From: Halomonas caseinilytica
GTDB taxonomy: Bacteria > Pseudomonadota > Gammaproteobacteria > Pseudomonadales > Halomonadaceae
DNA length: 64,000 bases
NCBI RefSeq assembly: GCF_001662305.1
Contig: NZ_BDEP01000007.1
Span: 140,961 to 204,960, forward strand
Reading direction: 5' to 3'
Below are positions 10,329 to 19,277 of this stretch, in pieces. The position numbers were made by a program, and so were the translations under genes. Below the pieces are notes generated by a model. That model did no database searches. It saw only the letters and a program-made list of their open reading frames with translations, and was not told where the DNA came from. The first letter of the stretch is position 1; every line of letters begins with the position of its first letter.

Positions 10329-10356
10329 ACACCCGTCGGCAAGCCGGCGGGGGTGT
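10329..10356 (-). terminator. Probable terminator of the DUF3141 gene
   Basis: Imperfect stem ACACCCGTCGGC / GCCGGCGGGGGTGT with an AA loop lies 20 bases past the stop codon. On the minus strand it is followed by a T-containing tract. Confidence 0.5.
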
Positions 10357-10376
10357 CAGGCTAGATGCCGATGCGT

Positions 10377-12623
10377 TCAGCCTTCGCGTCCAGCGGGCGT
10401 CTCCGGTCGCCGTGCTCGCGCGCGTCCGCCGCTACGCTTTGGCTTGGCCGACTCGAAAAGCTCACGCACCCGTTCGAAGCGCGCCGCGGCACGCTCGGAA
10501 AGCTCTCCACTGGCAGCCAGCACATGCTCGATGTGTTCCAGGTGGGCCTCGATCTGCTTGGTGCTCTTGCCCGACAACAATGTCGGAATCGCGTTCAGCG
10601 CGGCGTCACGATCCTGCTTGAGAATGAAGAACTGCTCCCGCACCAGATGCTTGAACTCGGCGAGTTGGATACCAGGCTCGAGTTCGGCCCGCGACGCACG
10701 CAGCCGCTTGAAGTTGCGTTCGTCACTGGCCGGCGCACCACCGAGCACATAGATCACCGAACGCATCACCGCTTCGTGATCCCCTCCTTCAGCGATCCTG
10801 TCGCGAGTGGCACGACGTCGCTGCTCGATGAAACGCCGATGCTCGGGCTCGGCACCGGGCCGACGACGCAGCGCTTGGGCATCGCCATTCAGGCCCACCA
10901 ACGCCTGCAGCACGGGTTGTCCATAGAATGCCAAAAAGCTCTGCTCGATGAGGCCGTCGCGATACAGTCGCCAGGTCTCCAATCCCTGGGAGATACCGCT
11001 GGACATGATGCCTTCCAGACCTCGGAAGACATTGTCGTCGCCGACCGGATGGCGCTCGCGCCGCACTCGGTCGGCCAGCACCGGGACCGCTCCCATCATG
11101 GGATTGCGATCCGACAACAGATGATAGCCCAACCGATTCGGATGCATTCTCCGCATCCAGCGTGCTGTCTCCGGCGTCGCCAGCGCCTTCACCCAGGGCT
11201 GCCAGAAGAGTCGATACAGCCCCAGGTTGATATCGGAGAGCCTTGCCACCGTGGCGAAACGACGGTCGTCGTCCGGACGATGCTGCACCTCACGGTCGAG
11301 ATCCTCGACCTCGCGACGCTGAAACTCGAGCAGATAGTCCCGCTCGATCAGCTCGGCGTCCGAGTGCGCCTCGGCCGGCGTCACCGTGGTTTCGTAAAGC
11401 CCCGGCGGCAAGACATCGATATAGTCCATGTTGGCGGTGAACTCGGTGTGCTCGCGCCGCGACACGCTGCCCGAGACGAAGATACCGAGGTGGCCGGTGC
11501 TGTCGTGCACGCAGTAGACGATGGTCTGCTCGTTGGCGACGAGGTCTTCGGTGTCTTCATACAGATCACGCACCCATCCCAGCGCCTGGGGCGGAGGCGT
11601 GATGTCATCCCCGCGGGAACAGAACACCACCACCGGCGAGCGCAGGTTGCGCAGGTCGATGCGCCGCCCGTCCGAGGTCACCAGTTGCGCGGTGGACAGC
11701 CGGTTGCCGATGAAGAGATTGTCGACGATGTACTGAATCTCGTCGGCCCCCAGCACTACATGCCCACCCCACCAGCGTTCGAAGTCCAGATAGCGACCGG
11801 CTTCGGTGTCGACGTTGGCATAGAGGCGATACTGCTTGTCCCACCAGGTGTTGGCCGGATTGAGACGCTCGAAATTCTGTACCAGCCAGGCACCATCGAA
11901 GAGGCCGGCGCCCAGGTCACCGAGCAACGCGGTCATCCAGCTTCCCCCGACCAGCCCGCCGGTATAGCGCATCGGAGCGCGCCCTCGCTCGCCGGCCCAG
12001 TACGACAAGGGCGCGCCGGCAATCAGGATCGGGCCGAACACCTCGGGCTCCAGAGCCGCGGCCATCATGATCTGCCAGCCCGCCTGGCAGTTGCCCACCA
12101 CCATGGGTTTCTCGGAGGTGTCGGGATGGCAGTCGATGACATGACGCAGAAAGGCGATTTCTGCCTCGACCACGTCCTCGACTTTCTGGCCCGGCACGGG
12201 GAACGGCAGAAAGCCGATGAAATAGCATGGATGTCCGGCCCGCAACGCGACCCCGACCTCACTGTCGGGCTTGAAGCCACCAATGCCCGGACCATGCCCG
12301 GCGCGCGGATCGACCACGACGAAAGGCCGGCTGGTTGGATCGACCTCGACGCCGTCCGGCGGCTGGATCCGCAACAGCTCATAGTTCACCGGGCTTGGCA
12401 GATCGCGGCCATCGAGCAGCACCTCAGCCTCGAAGCCGAGCACATTGGGCTTGGTCTTTTCGATATGCTCGAGATACTGGTTGCCACGCTGGCGCATGAC
12501 ATCCAGGTAGAGCGTGGCCCGTTCCAGAGCATCGCCCCAGTAATCGCAGGCAGCGCGGTTGAAACCGAACGGATCCAGCAGAAACATCGCCGTGGATGGT
12601 GAGGGAGGCATCATGGCATACAT
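10377..12623 (-). CDS. DUF3141 protein, PHA-synthase-like alpha/beta hydrolase
   Basis: This is a 748-residue cytoplasmic protein. An alpha/beta-hydrolase core of the polyhydroxyalkanoate synthase type lies in residues about 90-420. A Cys-containing lipase-like box VVGNCQAG (Cys179) matches the PhaC G-x-C-x-G pattern. A candidate acid is in CSRGDDITPPPQ and a candidate His in STGHLGIFVSG. The C-terminal 300 residues are helical and end in a basic tail (KPKRSGGRARARR). The start at 12623 has AGGAG 7 bases upstream; the frame is open 99 codons further up but without family-like sequence. DUF3141 proteins are known from PHA producers. Whether this one polymerises, binds or degrades PHA is not visible. 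Confidence 0.8.
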   Translation of the reverse strand: MYAMMPPSPSTAMFLLDPFGFNRAACDYWGDALERATLYLDVMRQRGNQYLEHIEKTKPNVLGFEAEVLLDGRDLPSPVNYELLRIQPPDGVEVDPTSRPFVVVDPRAGHGPGIGGFKPDSEVGVALRAGHPCYFIGFLPFPVPGQKVEDVVEAEIAFLRHVIDCHPDTSEKPMVVGNCQAGWQIMMAAALEPEVFGPILIAGAPLSYWAGERGRAPMRYTGGLVGGSWMTALLGDLGAGLFDGAWLVQNFERLNPANTWWDKQYRLYANVDTEAGRYLDFERWWGGHVVLGADEIQYIVDNLFIGNRLSTAQLVTSDGRRIDLRNLRSPVVVFCSRGDDITPPPQALGWVRDLYEDTEDLVANEQTIVYCVHDSTGHLGIFVSGSVSRREHTEFTANMDYIDVLPPGLYETTVTPAEAHSDAELIERDYLLEFQRREVEDLDREVQHRPDDDRRFATVARLSDINLGLYRLFWQPWVKALATPETARWMRRMHPNRLGYHLLSDRNPMMGAVPVLADRVRRERHPVGDDNVFRGLEGIMSSGISQGLETWRLYRDGLIEQSFLAFYGQPVLQALVGLNGDAQALRRRPGAEPEHRRFIEQRRRATRDRIAEGGDHEAVMRSVIYVLGGAPASDERNFKRLRASRAELEPGIQLAEFKHLVREQFFILKQDRDAALNAIPTLLSGKSTKQIEAHLEHIEHVLAASGELSERAAARFERVRELFESAKPKRSGGRARARRPETPAGREG

Positions 12624-12727
12624 CGCGGGACTCCTGGCATGGGCGGAACCGGCGGACAACCCGATTGCTGCAATGCAATATAGCGAATCCCCTGCCACAA
12701 GGGAAATGCCGACACGCACTCCTTGCG

Positions 12728-13627
12728 TCAGATGGCCAGCCAGCGCCGGGCTTCCGACTCTCCCCACCATTCGACAAAGACTCGCCGGGCACGCGTCTCG
12801 ACATCTCCCGAACGACGTCCCCAGACCACCAACCTGGCCTCGCCGCCCTCTTCGCAGCGATCCAGGCGCACGCCGGGACCGCCAGTGAGCACGCCCCCCG
12901 AGGGCGGCACGAGCCGCCACAGGCGAGCCTGCCCGTTGACGGCCAATCTCGACTGCCGTTCCCGCAGTCTCTCCCCGGACAGCACGCGCAACTGTTCGAC
13001 CAGCGGGTCCACCCCCATCAAGACCTCGTCCAGCGCCTCGTCGCCGGTCGGGCCGGGGCGCATGTCCAGGAAGCCAAGACGATTGCCCTCGATGCGAAAG
13101 CGTGCCTCGACGAGCCCGACCACACCGAGCCTGGCGATGCCACGCGCCGCCAGTTCCCCCAGATAGCGATAACGCTCCTTCGTCAACTCACCCAGCGGCG
13201 CCATTGAGATGTGGTCACGATGCCGGCGGGGAGACAGATAGAGAACCCGCCCAAAGCGGTCGGCCAGCAGGGAAATCGCGATGACCTCACCGCCTGGCTC
13301 CGAAGCCGCCAGGGGAAGCCCCGCCTCGCGCATCTTCTGGCGCATGACCCGCCCTTCCGCCATGGCATCCAGCAACCTGGGCTCGCCCCCCAGAAAACGC
13401 AGCCCGAGATGTCGGCAACGTTCGGCAAGCGCCGCCTGCCGGGCCGCATCGCACTCTCCGGGATGCAAGGCGTCGCACCCCGCGGCTCGCGCCTCCTCGA
13501 TGAGCGAGCTCTCGGTACCACGCGCGGCCACAGGCTGCATGCCCCGCTCGGCGCAGGCCTGTCGCACTCGCAGAGCGGCAACGCCGCGGCCTGCCACAAG
13601 AGGGCAAGAAAACGGTGAGAGACGCAT
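12728..13627 (-). CDS. Biotin-carboxylase-like protein with degenerate ATP-grasp domain
   Basis: This is a 299-residue protein. Residues 1-110 follow the biotin carboxylase N-terminal fold (VAALRVRQACAERG, CDALHPGE, LGLRFLGGEPRLLDAM, matching [32 protein letters not shown] of AccC). The part that should hold the glycine-rich ATP loop (GGGGRGM in the real AccC of this window) is missing, about 80 residues. The [11 protein letters not shown] signature is reduced to DMRPGPTGDE. The C-terminal region keeps BC-like beta structure. It is therefore predicted to be catalytically dead. The ATG at 13627 has AGGAG 11 bases upstream; an upstream TTG at 13657 is possible. It is divergent from the LysR gene. 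Confidence 0.6.
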   Translation of the reverse strand: MRLSPFSCPLVAGRGVAALRVRQACAERGMQPVAARGTESSLIEEARAAGCDALHPGECDAARQAALAERCRHLGLRFLGGEPRLLDAMAEGRVMRQKMREAGLPLAASEPGGEVIAISLLADRFGRVLYLSPRRHRDHISMAPLGELTKERYRYLGELAARGIARLGVVGLVEARFRIEGNRLGFLDMRPGPTGDEALDEVLMGVDPLVEQLRVLSGERLRERQSRLAVNGQARLWRLVPPSGGVLTGGPGVRLDRCEEGGEARLVVWGRRSGDVETRARRVFVEWWGESEARRWLAI

Positions 13628-13715
13628 GGGCGTGGACGCTCCTGGATAGCCGTACAACGAGCCGCGATGCTAGCATGATGGGCCGACAGACTGGACGCCT
13701 CCGCGTCCCGGCTCG

Positions 13716-14717
13716 ATGGACGACACCATGACCACCCCCAAGCTGCTCAACCGCCTCACCTTCCGCCAGCTCCAGGTGTTTCGTGCCGTCTACGAACGAC
13801 AATCCTACTCCCGGGCAGCAGAGACCCTCGGCCTGACGCAGCCGGCGGTCAGCGCTCAGATTCGCCAGCTCGAACAGGCCCTCGGCCAACCTCTGTTCAA
13901 GTACGCCGGCCGTACACTGCACATGCTGCCCGCCGCTGACGCTCTGGCCAACTCGGCGCAAAGTATCTTCGAGCAGGTATCACGGCTGCAGATGAGCCTC
14001 TCCGATTTGGCCGGCACCATCCACGGAGAGCTCAACCTGGCCGCCGTCTCGACGGCACAATACGTGGTGCCCCACCTGCTTGCCCGTTTCCGCGCCCACT
14101 ATCCCAACGTCCAGATTCGCCTGCAGGTCTGCAATCGCGCCCAGGCCCTGGCACGCCTGACCGAGCAACGCGACGACCTGGTCATCATGGCGCGAGTGCC
14201 CGAAGACGACGACCTGGTGTTCATGCCGATTCTCGACAACGAGATGATCCCCGTGGTCTGGCCCGGCCATCCACTGCTGAAGACCCGACACCCCAGCCTC
14301 GAGGATCTCGCGCGCCACTACGTTCTGATGCGCGAATCCGGCTCCGGGGTTCGCGGAGCGCTGGAAGAGCATGCCGCCGCCGAAGACGTCGACCTGCCCC
14401 ACATCATCGAGATGGGGACCAACGAAGCGGTCAAGCAGGGCGTCATGGCGCAGCTCGGCGTTGCCGTCCTGCCGCGCCTGGCCGTGCGCCTGGAACTCGA
14501 GGCCGGGCTGCTCGAGCACTTGCCCTTGCCAGGCTTTCCGCTGCGCCACTCCTGGTGTACCGTCTATCACCGCGAGCGCTTTCCTACACCGGTCACCGAG
14601 CTCTTCCTGCGCTTCGTGCGCGACCATCTCGACGAACTGCACGCGCATTTCACTGCCGCCCCCTCGCCATTGCCCAGTCACGGCGTCGCCTGTCTACCGG
14701 ATACCGCTCGTTCCTGA
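13716..14717 (+). CDS. LysR-family transcriptional regulator
   Basis: This 333-residue DNA-binding regulator carries an N-terminal winged HTH in residues about 10-70 (LTFRQLQVFRAVYERQSYSR, LTQPAVSAQIRQLEQALG). A periplasmic-binding-like effector domain follows (GELNLAAVSTAQYVVPHLL; GVMAQLGVAVLPRLAV). The overall look is that of the CbbR/YbhD-like branch. It is transcribed divergently from the biotin-carboxylase-like gene with 88 bases between starts, the usual layout for a LysR protein controlling its neighbour. Effector unknown. A second in-frame ATG lies 12 bases downstream. Confidence 0.9.
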   Translation: MDDTMTTPKLLNRLTFRQLQVFRAVYERQSYSRAAETLGLTQPAVSAQIRQLEQALGQPLFKYAGRTLHMLPAADALANSAQSIFEQVSRLQMSLSDLAGTIHGELNLAAVSTAQYVVPHLLARFRAHYPNVQIRLQVCNRAQALARLTEQRDDLVIMARVPEDDDLVFMPILDNEMIPVVWPGHPLLKTRHPSLEDLARHYVLMRESGSGVRGALEEHAAAEDVDLPHIIEMGTNEAVKQGVMAQLGVAVLPRLAVRLELEAGLLEHLPLPGFPLRHSWCTVYHRERFPTPVTELFLRFVRDHLDELHAHFTAAPSPLPSHGVACLPDTARS

Positions 14718-14870
14718 CCCTCCTGTCCAGGCCAGTGGCGAATATGGTAAGTTAGCGCCCAACATGTATACACGCCATGCCCGACGCCGGCCGTCCCGCT
14801 TCGTTGACGCGGACACCCCACGACCGCATGGGCGTGACGCACAGCCGCCGAATGGAGAGGCTTGCAGATC

Positions 14871-15938
14871 ATGAGCAACAGGACCGTCAATAAGGTGTCC
14901 AGCGGAGAAAAGTACCGTAACGAGCACGGTGCGACCGCGATCAAGGACGGCATGAAGCAACGCAGTCAGCAAGAGGACAATGCCAGCCTCGGCCGCAAGC
15001 CGAAGTGGCTGCGTGCGCAGATACCCGGTGGCGAAAGATTCGACGCCGTGAAACGCAACGTCGATGAACACCGGCTCAGCACCGTTTGTGCCGAATCGCA
15101 CTGCCCCAACATGGGTGAGTGCTGGAGCAACGGGACCGCCACCATCATGCTGATGGGCTCGGTATGCACCCGCGCCTGCCGCTTCTGCGCCGTGGATACC
15201 GGCAATCCCAAGGGCTGGCTGGATGCCGAGGAGCCCGAGAACACCGCCAAGTCGGTCGAGCTGATGGGGCTGCGCTATGTCGTGCTGACCTCGGTGGACC
15301 GGGATGACCTTCCCGATGGCGGCGCCACCCATTACGCCGACTGCATCCGCGCCATCAAGGCCCGCACCCCCGAGGTCGCGGTCGAGGCGCTGACGCCCGA
15401 CTTCGACGCCGTACCCGACGCCATCGAGCGCGTCGTCGATTCCGGTCTCGAGGTCTTCGCCCAGAACGTCGAGACCGTGGAACGCCTGACCCACCGGGTC
15501 CGCGACCCCCGGGCCGGCTATCGCAAGACGCTGGATGTACTGGCTCATGCCAAGCGCCACCGCCCCGGCGTGATCACCAAGACCAGCCTGATGCTCGGCC
15601 TCGGCGAGACCGACGAGGAAATCCTCCAGACCTTCGATGACCTGCGTGCCATCGGCGTCGACATCGTCACCCTTGGGCAATACCTTCGCCCCACCCGCAA
15701 CCACCTGCCGGTGGAACGCTGGGTGACACCCGAGGAATTCGAGCGTTACCGTCAACTCGGACTCGAGAAAGGCTTCATGGAAGTCCCCTCCGGACCGCTG
15801 GTGCGTTCCAGCTACCGCGCCGATCGGGTCTTCGAGAATAACAATCTGGGGCTCGAGCTGGCCTCGCCAGGCAAGGTGCCCGGCCAGTCGAAGCAGGAAG
15901 CGGACCCAAATCTGATCCCGACCCTCAACGTCGGCTGA
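14871..15938 (+). CDS. lipA: Lipoyl synthase
   Basis: This 355-residue radical SAM enzyme inserts two sulfurs into protein-bound octanoyl chains to make lipoyl groups. The auxiliary-cluster Cys motif is [12 protein letters not shown] and the radical-SAM CxxxCxxC is CTRACRFC. The conserved C-terminal motif VRSSYRA is also present. The ATG at 14871 has GGAGAGG about 10 bases upstream. It converges with lipB, its pathway partner, across the terminator at 15958. Confidence 0.97.
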   Translation: MSNRTVNKVSSGEKYRNEHGATAIKDGMKQRSQQEDNASLGRKPKWLRAQIPGGERFDAVKRNVDEHRLSTVCAESHCPNMGECWSNGTATIMLMGSVCTRACRFCAVDTGNPKGWLDAEEPENTAKSVELMGLRYVVLTSVDRDDLPDGGATHYADCIRAIKARTPEVAVEALTPDFDAVPDAIERVVDSGLEVFAQNVETVERLTHRVRDPRAGYRKTLDVLAHAKRHRPGVITKTSLMLGLGETDEEILQTFDDLRAIGVDIVTLGQYLRPTRNHLPVERWVTPEEFERYRQLGLEKGFMEVPSGPLVRSSYRADRVFENNNLGLELASPGKVPGQSKQEADPNLIPTLNVG

Positions 15939-15957
15939 TCGCCCCTCTCGCACGACG

Positions 15958-15986
15958 AAGACGCCGGCCCGAAGAGCCGGCGTCTT
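15958..15986. terminator. Bidirectional terminator between lipA and lipB
   Basis: An 11-12-bp stem, AAGACGCCGGC / GCCGGCGTCTT, with a short loop lies between convergent genes. The A/T ends on both sides would serve both strands. Confidence 0.75.
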
Positions 15987-16037
15987 GCATGACAACCACC
16001 GAAAAACGCCTCTTGCCGAAGCACGGCATTCGCCGAC

Positions 16038-16676
16038 TCAGTCGACGAATGACAGCTCGCGACCGAGCTCCCGAGCCAGACAATAGGCAAGGCGTGTCCC
16101 GGCCGTCGCTACATCGGGGGCATCCGCGACCACATCCGCCACGCGCGTCATCGCCATGCCGGCATAGCCACAGGGATTGATACGCTCGAAGGGCGAGAGA
16201 TCACCATCGATGTTGAGGGCCACGCCATGGAAGCTGGCACCGCGCCGAATGCGCAGCCCCAATGACGCGATCTTGGCCTCGCCCACGTAGACACCAGGCG
16301 CATCGGGCCTGGCATGTGCCTCCACATGCCACTCGGCGAGCAAGGCGATGACCGCCCGCTCCAGGCAACTGACCAGGTCACGCACACCCAGCCCAGCACG
16401 CCGCACATCCAGCAGCGGATAGGCAACGATCTGGCCGGGGCCATGATAAGTCACTTGCCCGCCTCGGTCGGTCTCCACCACCGGGATGTCGCCGGGCATC
16501 AGCACATGTTCCGGCTTGCCGGCCCGCCCCTGGGTGAAGACCGGATCATGCTCGACCAGCCAGAGCTGATCCGGCGTCGAGGCATCCCGCTGATCGGTGA
16601 TATCCCGCATCGCCCGCCAGACGGGTTCATAGGGGCGGCGCCCCAGGCGGTGTACCTGAATGGCCTCCACGCTCAA
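16038..16676 (-). CDS. lipB: Octanoyl-[acyl-carrier-protein]:protein transferase
   Basis: This 212-residue protein moves octanoate from ACP to lipoyl domains, the step before LipA. Visible family motifs are [22 protein letters not shown], the catalytic Lys in [10 protein letters not shown] and the catalytic Cys in INPCGYAGM. Its start overlaps the ybeD stop by 4 bases, so the two are probably co-translated at the end of the envelope cluster. Confidence 0.95.
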   Translation of the reverse strand: MSVEAIQVHRLGRRPYEPVWRAMRDITDQRDASTPDQLWLVEHDPVFTQGRAGKPEHVLMPGDIPVVETDRGGQVTYHGPGQIVAYPLLDVRRAGLGVRDLVSCLERAVIALLAEWHVEAHARPDAPGVYVGEAKIASLGLRIRRGASFHGVALNIDGDLSPFERINPCGYAGMAMTRVADVVADAPDVATAGTRLAYCLARELGRELSFVD

Positions 16677-16987
16677 ACCACCATGTGCACGAGGCCACTG
16701 CCCTTGAGCTCGGTAAACAAGGCCTGGAGCTGTTCTTCGCTGGTGGCCCGCATCGTCAGCCTCACCGACTGGAAACGACCATTGCGGCTATCCACGACCT
16801 GGATGTCTTTCGGGTCGAATGTCGGATCATGCCGCGTGATCGTCTGGCAGACCATGGCGACGAATTCCTCGTCGGCATCGCCCACCACCTTGAGCGGGTA
16901 GTCGCAGGGGAAGGTGATTTTCGGTGGCTCGCCTCTGGGGCTGGCAGCACTCGGTTGGCGCAAATCGCGCAGGGGCTTGTCGTTCAT
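16673..16987 (-). CDS. ybeD: DUF493 / YbeD family protein
   Basis: This 104-residue protein has a ferredoxin-like fold: [20 protein letters not shown] at the start of the domain and a terminal strand GSGLVHMVV. It is the standard small gene between dacA and lipB in gammaproteobacteria, proposed to have a regulatory role linked to lipoylation. No catalytic residues are recognised. An inverted repeat with arms AACCCGTG/CACGGGTT lies at about 17027-17061 between it and dacA and may attenuate transcription. Confidence 0.9.
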   Translation of the reverse strand: MNDKPLRDLRQPSAASPRGEPPKITFPCDYPLKVVGDADEEFVAMVCQTITRHDPTFDPKDIQVVDSRNGRFQSVRLTMRATSEEQLQALFTELKGSGLVHMVV

Positions 16988-17097
16988 CCCGCACCTTGAT
17001 GAAAGTATCTGCGCTCATTCTACGCAACCCGTGCCCCGCCACCAAGAGCGAGACACGGGTTGGTCAGGAATGGGGAAGCTCCGGCATCTCACCTGAC

Positions 17098-18327
17098 TCA
17101 GTCGAAGAAGCCGCCCATCAGGTTGGCAAAGAAGCGATGAATCTTGTCGATGAGGCGCTTGAAGAAACCGCCCTCCTCGACATCTTCCAGCGCCAGCAAG
17201 TCACGCTTGCCGACGACTTCGTCGCCCAGGCGCACTTCCATGGTGCCGATGGTCTCTCCGGCCTCGATCGGCGCCGTCAGATCCTGGCGAATGTCGAGCT
17301 TGGCAGTGAGTTCTTCGTTACGGTCCCGGGGAACCGTCATGAAGACGTCCTTGTCGACGCCGATCTTCAGCTCGTCCTTGTCGCCGCCCCAGACGCGTGA
17401 AGTATTGAGCACCGCGCCCTTGTCATAGAGCTTGAGGGTCTCGAAATAACGGAACCCATAGCTCAGCAGCTTCTGGGACTCCTGGACCCGCGCCTCTGCC
17501 GAGTCGGTCCCCATGACCACCGAGATCAGGCGCATGTCTTCGCGCTTGGCCGACGATACCAGGCAGTAGCCTGCCGCCTCGGTCCAGCCGGTCTTCAGGC
17601 CGTCCACGCTGCTGTCGCGCCACAGCAGGCTATTGCGGTTGGGCTGATCGATACCGCCATAGGTAAAGTGCTTCTGGCGATACATGCTGTAGTGCTTGGG
17701 ATAATCGTTGATGATGTGACGCGACAGCAGTGCCAGATCCCGGGCGGAGGAATAGTGATTGTCGTGCGGCAGGCCGGTGGGGTTGACGAAATGGGTGTTC
17801 TCCATGCCCAGCCGTGCCGCATGCTGGTTCATGATATCGGCGAAAGGCTCGGTGCCGCCCGCCAGATACTCGGCCATGGCCACACTGGCGTCATTGCCCG
17901 AGACAATGACAATGCCATGCAGCAACTCGCTGACCGGCACCCGTTCACCGACCTCGATGAACATCTTCGAGCCGCCGGTACGCCAGGCCTTCTCGCTGAC
18001 CGGCACCAGGTCATCGGGAGAAATATTGCCCTTGTTGAGTTCGCGCTCTACCAGATAGGCGGTCATCAGCTTGGTCAGGCTCGCCGGCGGCAATCGCTCG
18101 TCAGGGTTGTGCTGGGCGATCACCCGGCCGCTGCCGGCATCCATCAGGATCCAAGAGGTCGCGGCCAGGCGCGGCGGCGCGGGAATCATGGTCTGCGGCT
18201 GAGGCTGTACCTGTGGCTGGGGAGACGGCGATGCCTCCTGCGCCTGCGTCGGCGCGGCGACCAGGGAGCAGCATGCCAACAGGGCCGGCATCAGCCGGCG
18301 GAAGGAAAACAAGCACGACACTTTCAT
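17098..18327 (-). CDS. dacA: D-alanyl-D-alanine carboxypeptidase (PBP5/6 type)
   Basis: This 409-residue periplasmic low-molecular-weight penicillin-binding protein trims the terminal D-Ala of peptidoglycan pentapeptides. The signal peptide ends at about APTQAQEA. The serine-DD-peptidase motifs are all present: SLTK, SGN (IVSGNDASVAM) and KTG (GLKTGWTEAAG). A PBP5 C-terminal beta domain follows. The last residues (FKRLIDKIHRFFANLMGGFF) form the amphipathic membrane anchor. A start at 18327 gives a normal signal peptide; GTG/ATG starts 9 codons upstream are possible but poorly supported. A proline/glutamine linker (PQPQVQPQPQ) precedes the domain. Confidence 0.95.
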   Translation of the reverse strand: MKVSCLFSFRRLMPALLACCSLVAAPTQAQEASPSPQPQVQPQPQTMIPAPPRLAATSWILMDAGSGRVIAQHNPDERLPPASLTKLMTAYLVERELNKGNISPDDLVPVSEKAWRTGGSKMFIEVGERVPVSELLHGIVIVSGNDASVAMAEYLAGGTEPFADIMNQHAARLGMENTHFVNPTGLPHDNHYSSARDLALLSRHIINDYPKHYSMYRQKHFTYGGIDQPNRNSLLWRDSSVDGLKTGWTEAAGYCLVSSAKREDMRLISVVMGTDSAEARVQESQKLLSYGFRYFETLKLYDKGAVLNTSRVWGGDKDELKIGVDKDVFMTVPRDRNEELTAKLDIRQDLTAPIEAGETIGTMEVRLGDEVVGKRDLLALEDVEEGGFFKRLIDKIHRFFANLMGGFFD

Positions 18328-18380
18328 GGATGGCAATCTCTTCGGGTGCATCACAGGATAATCACTGGCTATGGCGCCGG

Positions 18381-19277
18381 TCAGTCAGCGCCGTTGACGA
18401 TAAAGGCCTTGTCGAAGCCGACGCGACGCAACTGGCCGCGCACGGGTCCGACCTGATCGGTGTGTTGCAGGGGACCGACCTGAACACGATAAAGCCCGGC
18501 AGCACTGGCGATCCGGACCGGTTGAGACAAGGTCCCTTCCAGCCGGTCCTTGAGTGCTTCGGCATTGTCCGCCGAACCGAGCGCCGCCACCTGGAGGTAG
18601 ATGGGCTCGGAGGCGCCTCGGTCGGCAGCCTTCGCCACCGGGCGCCGCTCGGCACTGTCTGGCGAGGCGGTTGCCTCCCCGCCCTGATCGGCCTGCCAGG
18701 TTTCGGGATCGATGGCCTCGACCCTGACGCGGCCGGTTCCTCGGTCGAGAATATCCAGGCGCGCCGCCGCCGCATAGGACAGGTCGATCTCCCTTTCGCT
18801 GTGAAAGGGGCCACGATCATTCACCCTGACGATCACCGAACGCCCGTTGTCGAGGTTGGTCACGCGAGCGTAAGACGGCAATGGCAGATTGCGATGAGCG
18901 GCGCTCATCTTGTACATGTCATAGATCTCGCCATTGGACGTGGCGTAGCCATGAAACTTCTTGCCATACCAGGAGGCCGTCCCCCGGCGCTCGTAACCGC
19001 TGGCATCGGGCAGGACATGATAGGTCTTGCCCCACACCTCGTAGGTGGCCTTGTTGCCGGCACGCGAGCGCGGTTCAGGGCGTGGCACGGCATCAGGCAC
19101 TCGGCTGACATCCGGCGGTTCCTGGGGATAGGCATCGCTGGACATTGCATAACGGCCTCCGGCCTCGTCGGCCGACGCGGCCTCTCCGCCTGCTTCCTTC
19201 ACTGCGCGGTGCCCACCATCGCCGGCACACCCGGCCAGCAGAAGGCCGACACACACGATGCTCCACCAAGACTTCAT
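18381..19277 (-). CDS. rlpA: Septal ring lytic transglycosylase RlpA
   Basis: This 298-residue lipoprotein has lipobox LLAGC. A double-psi beta-barrel domain carries the motifs GTASWYGKKFHGYATSNGE and VRVNDRGPFHSEREIDLS, holding the predicted catalytic His and Asp. A C-terminal SPOR domain (YLQVAALGSADNAEALKDRL) targets denuded glycan strands at the septum. It cleaves glycan chains lacking stem peptides. The start codon overlaps the mltB stop by 4 bases. Confidence 0.93.
   Translation of the reverse strand: MKSWWSIVCVGLLLAGCAGDGGHRAVKEAGGEAASADEAGGRYAMSSDAYPQEPPDVSRVPDAVPRPEPRSRAGNKATYEVWGKTYHVLPDASGYERRGTASWYGKKFHGYATSNGEIYDMYKMSAAHRNLPLPSYARVTNLDNGRSVIVRVNDRGPFHSEREIDLSYAAAARLDILDRGTGRVRVEAIDPETWQADQGGEATASPDSAERRPVAKAADRGASEPIYLQVAALGSADNAEALKDRLEGTLSQPVRIASAAGLYRVQVGPLQHTDQVGPVRGQLRRVGFDKAFIVNGAD

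Noticed and set aside
10365..12602. Open frame of 745 codons antisense to the DUF3141 gene
   Set aside because: Composition (His, Arg, Gln, Leu heavy) is that of a complement frame; no ribosome site or domain, while the sense protein has clear catalytic motifs.
13716..14717. LysR gene as a named regulator such as cbbR or cysB
   Set aside because: No RuBisCO or cysteine genes nearby and effector-domain residues do not decide; left unnamed.
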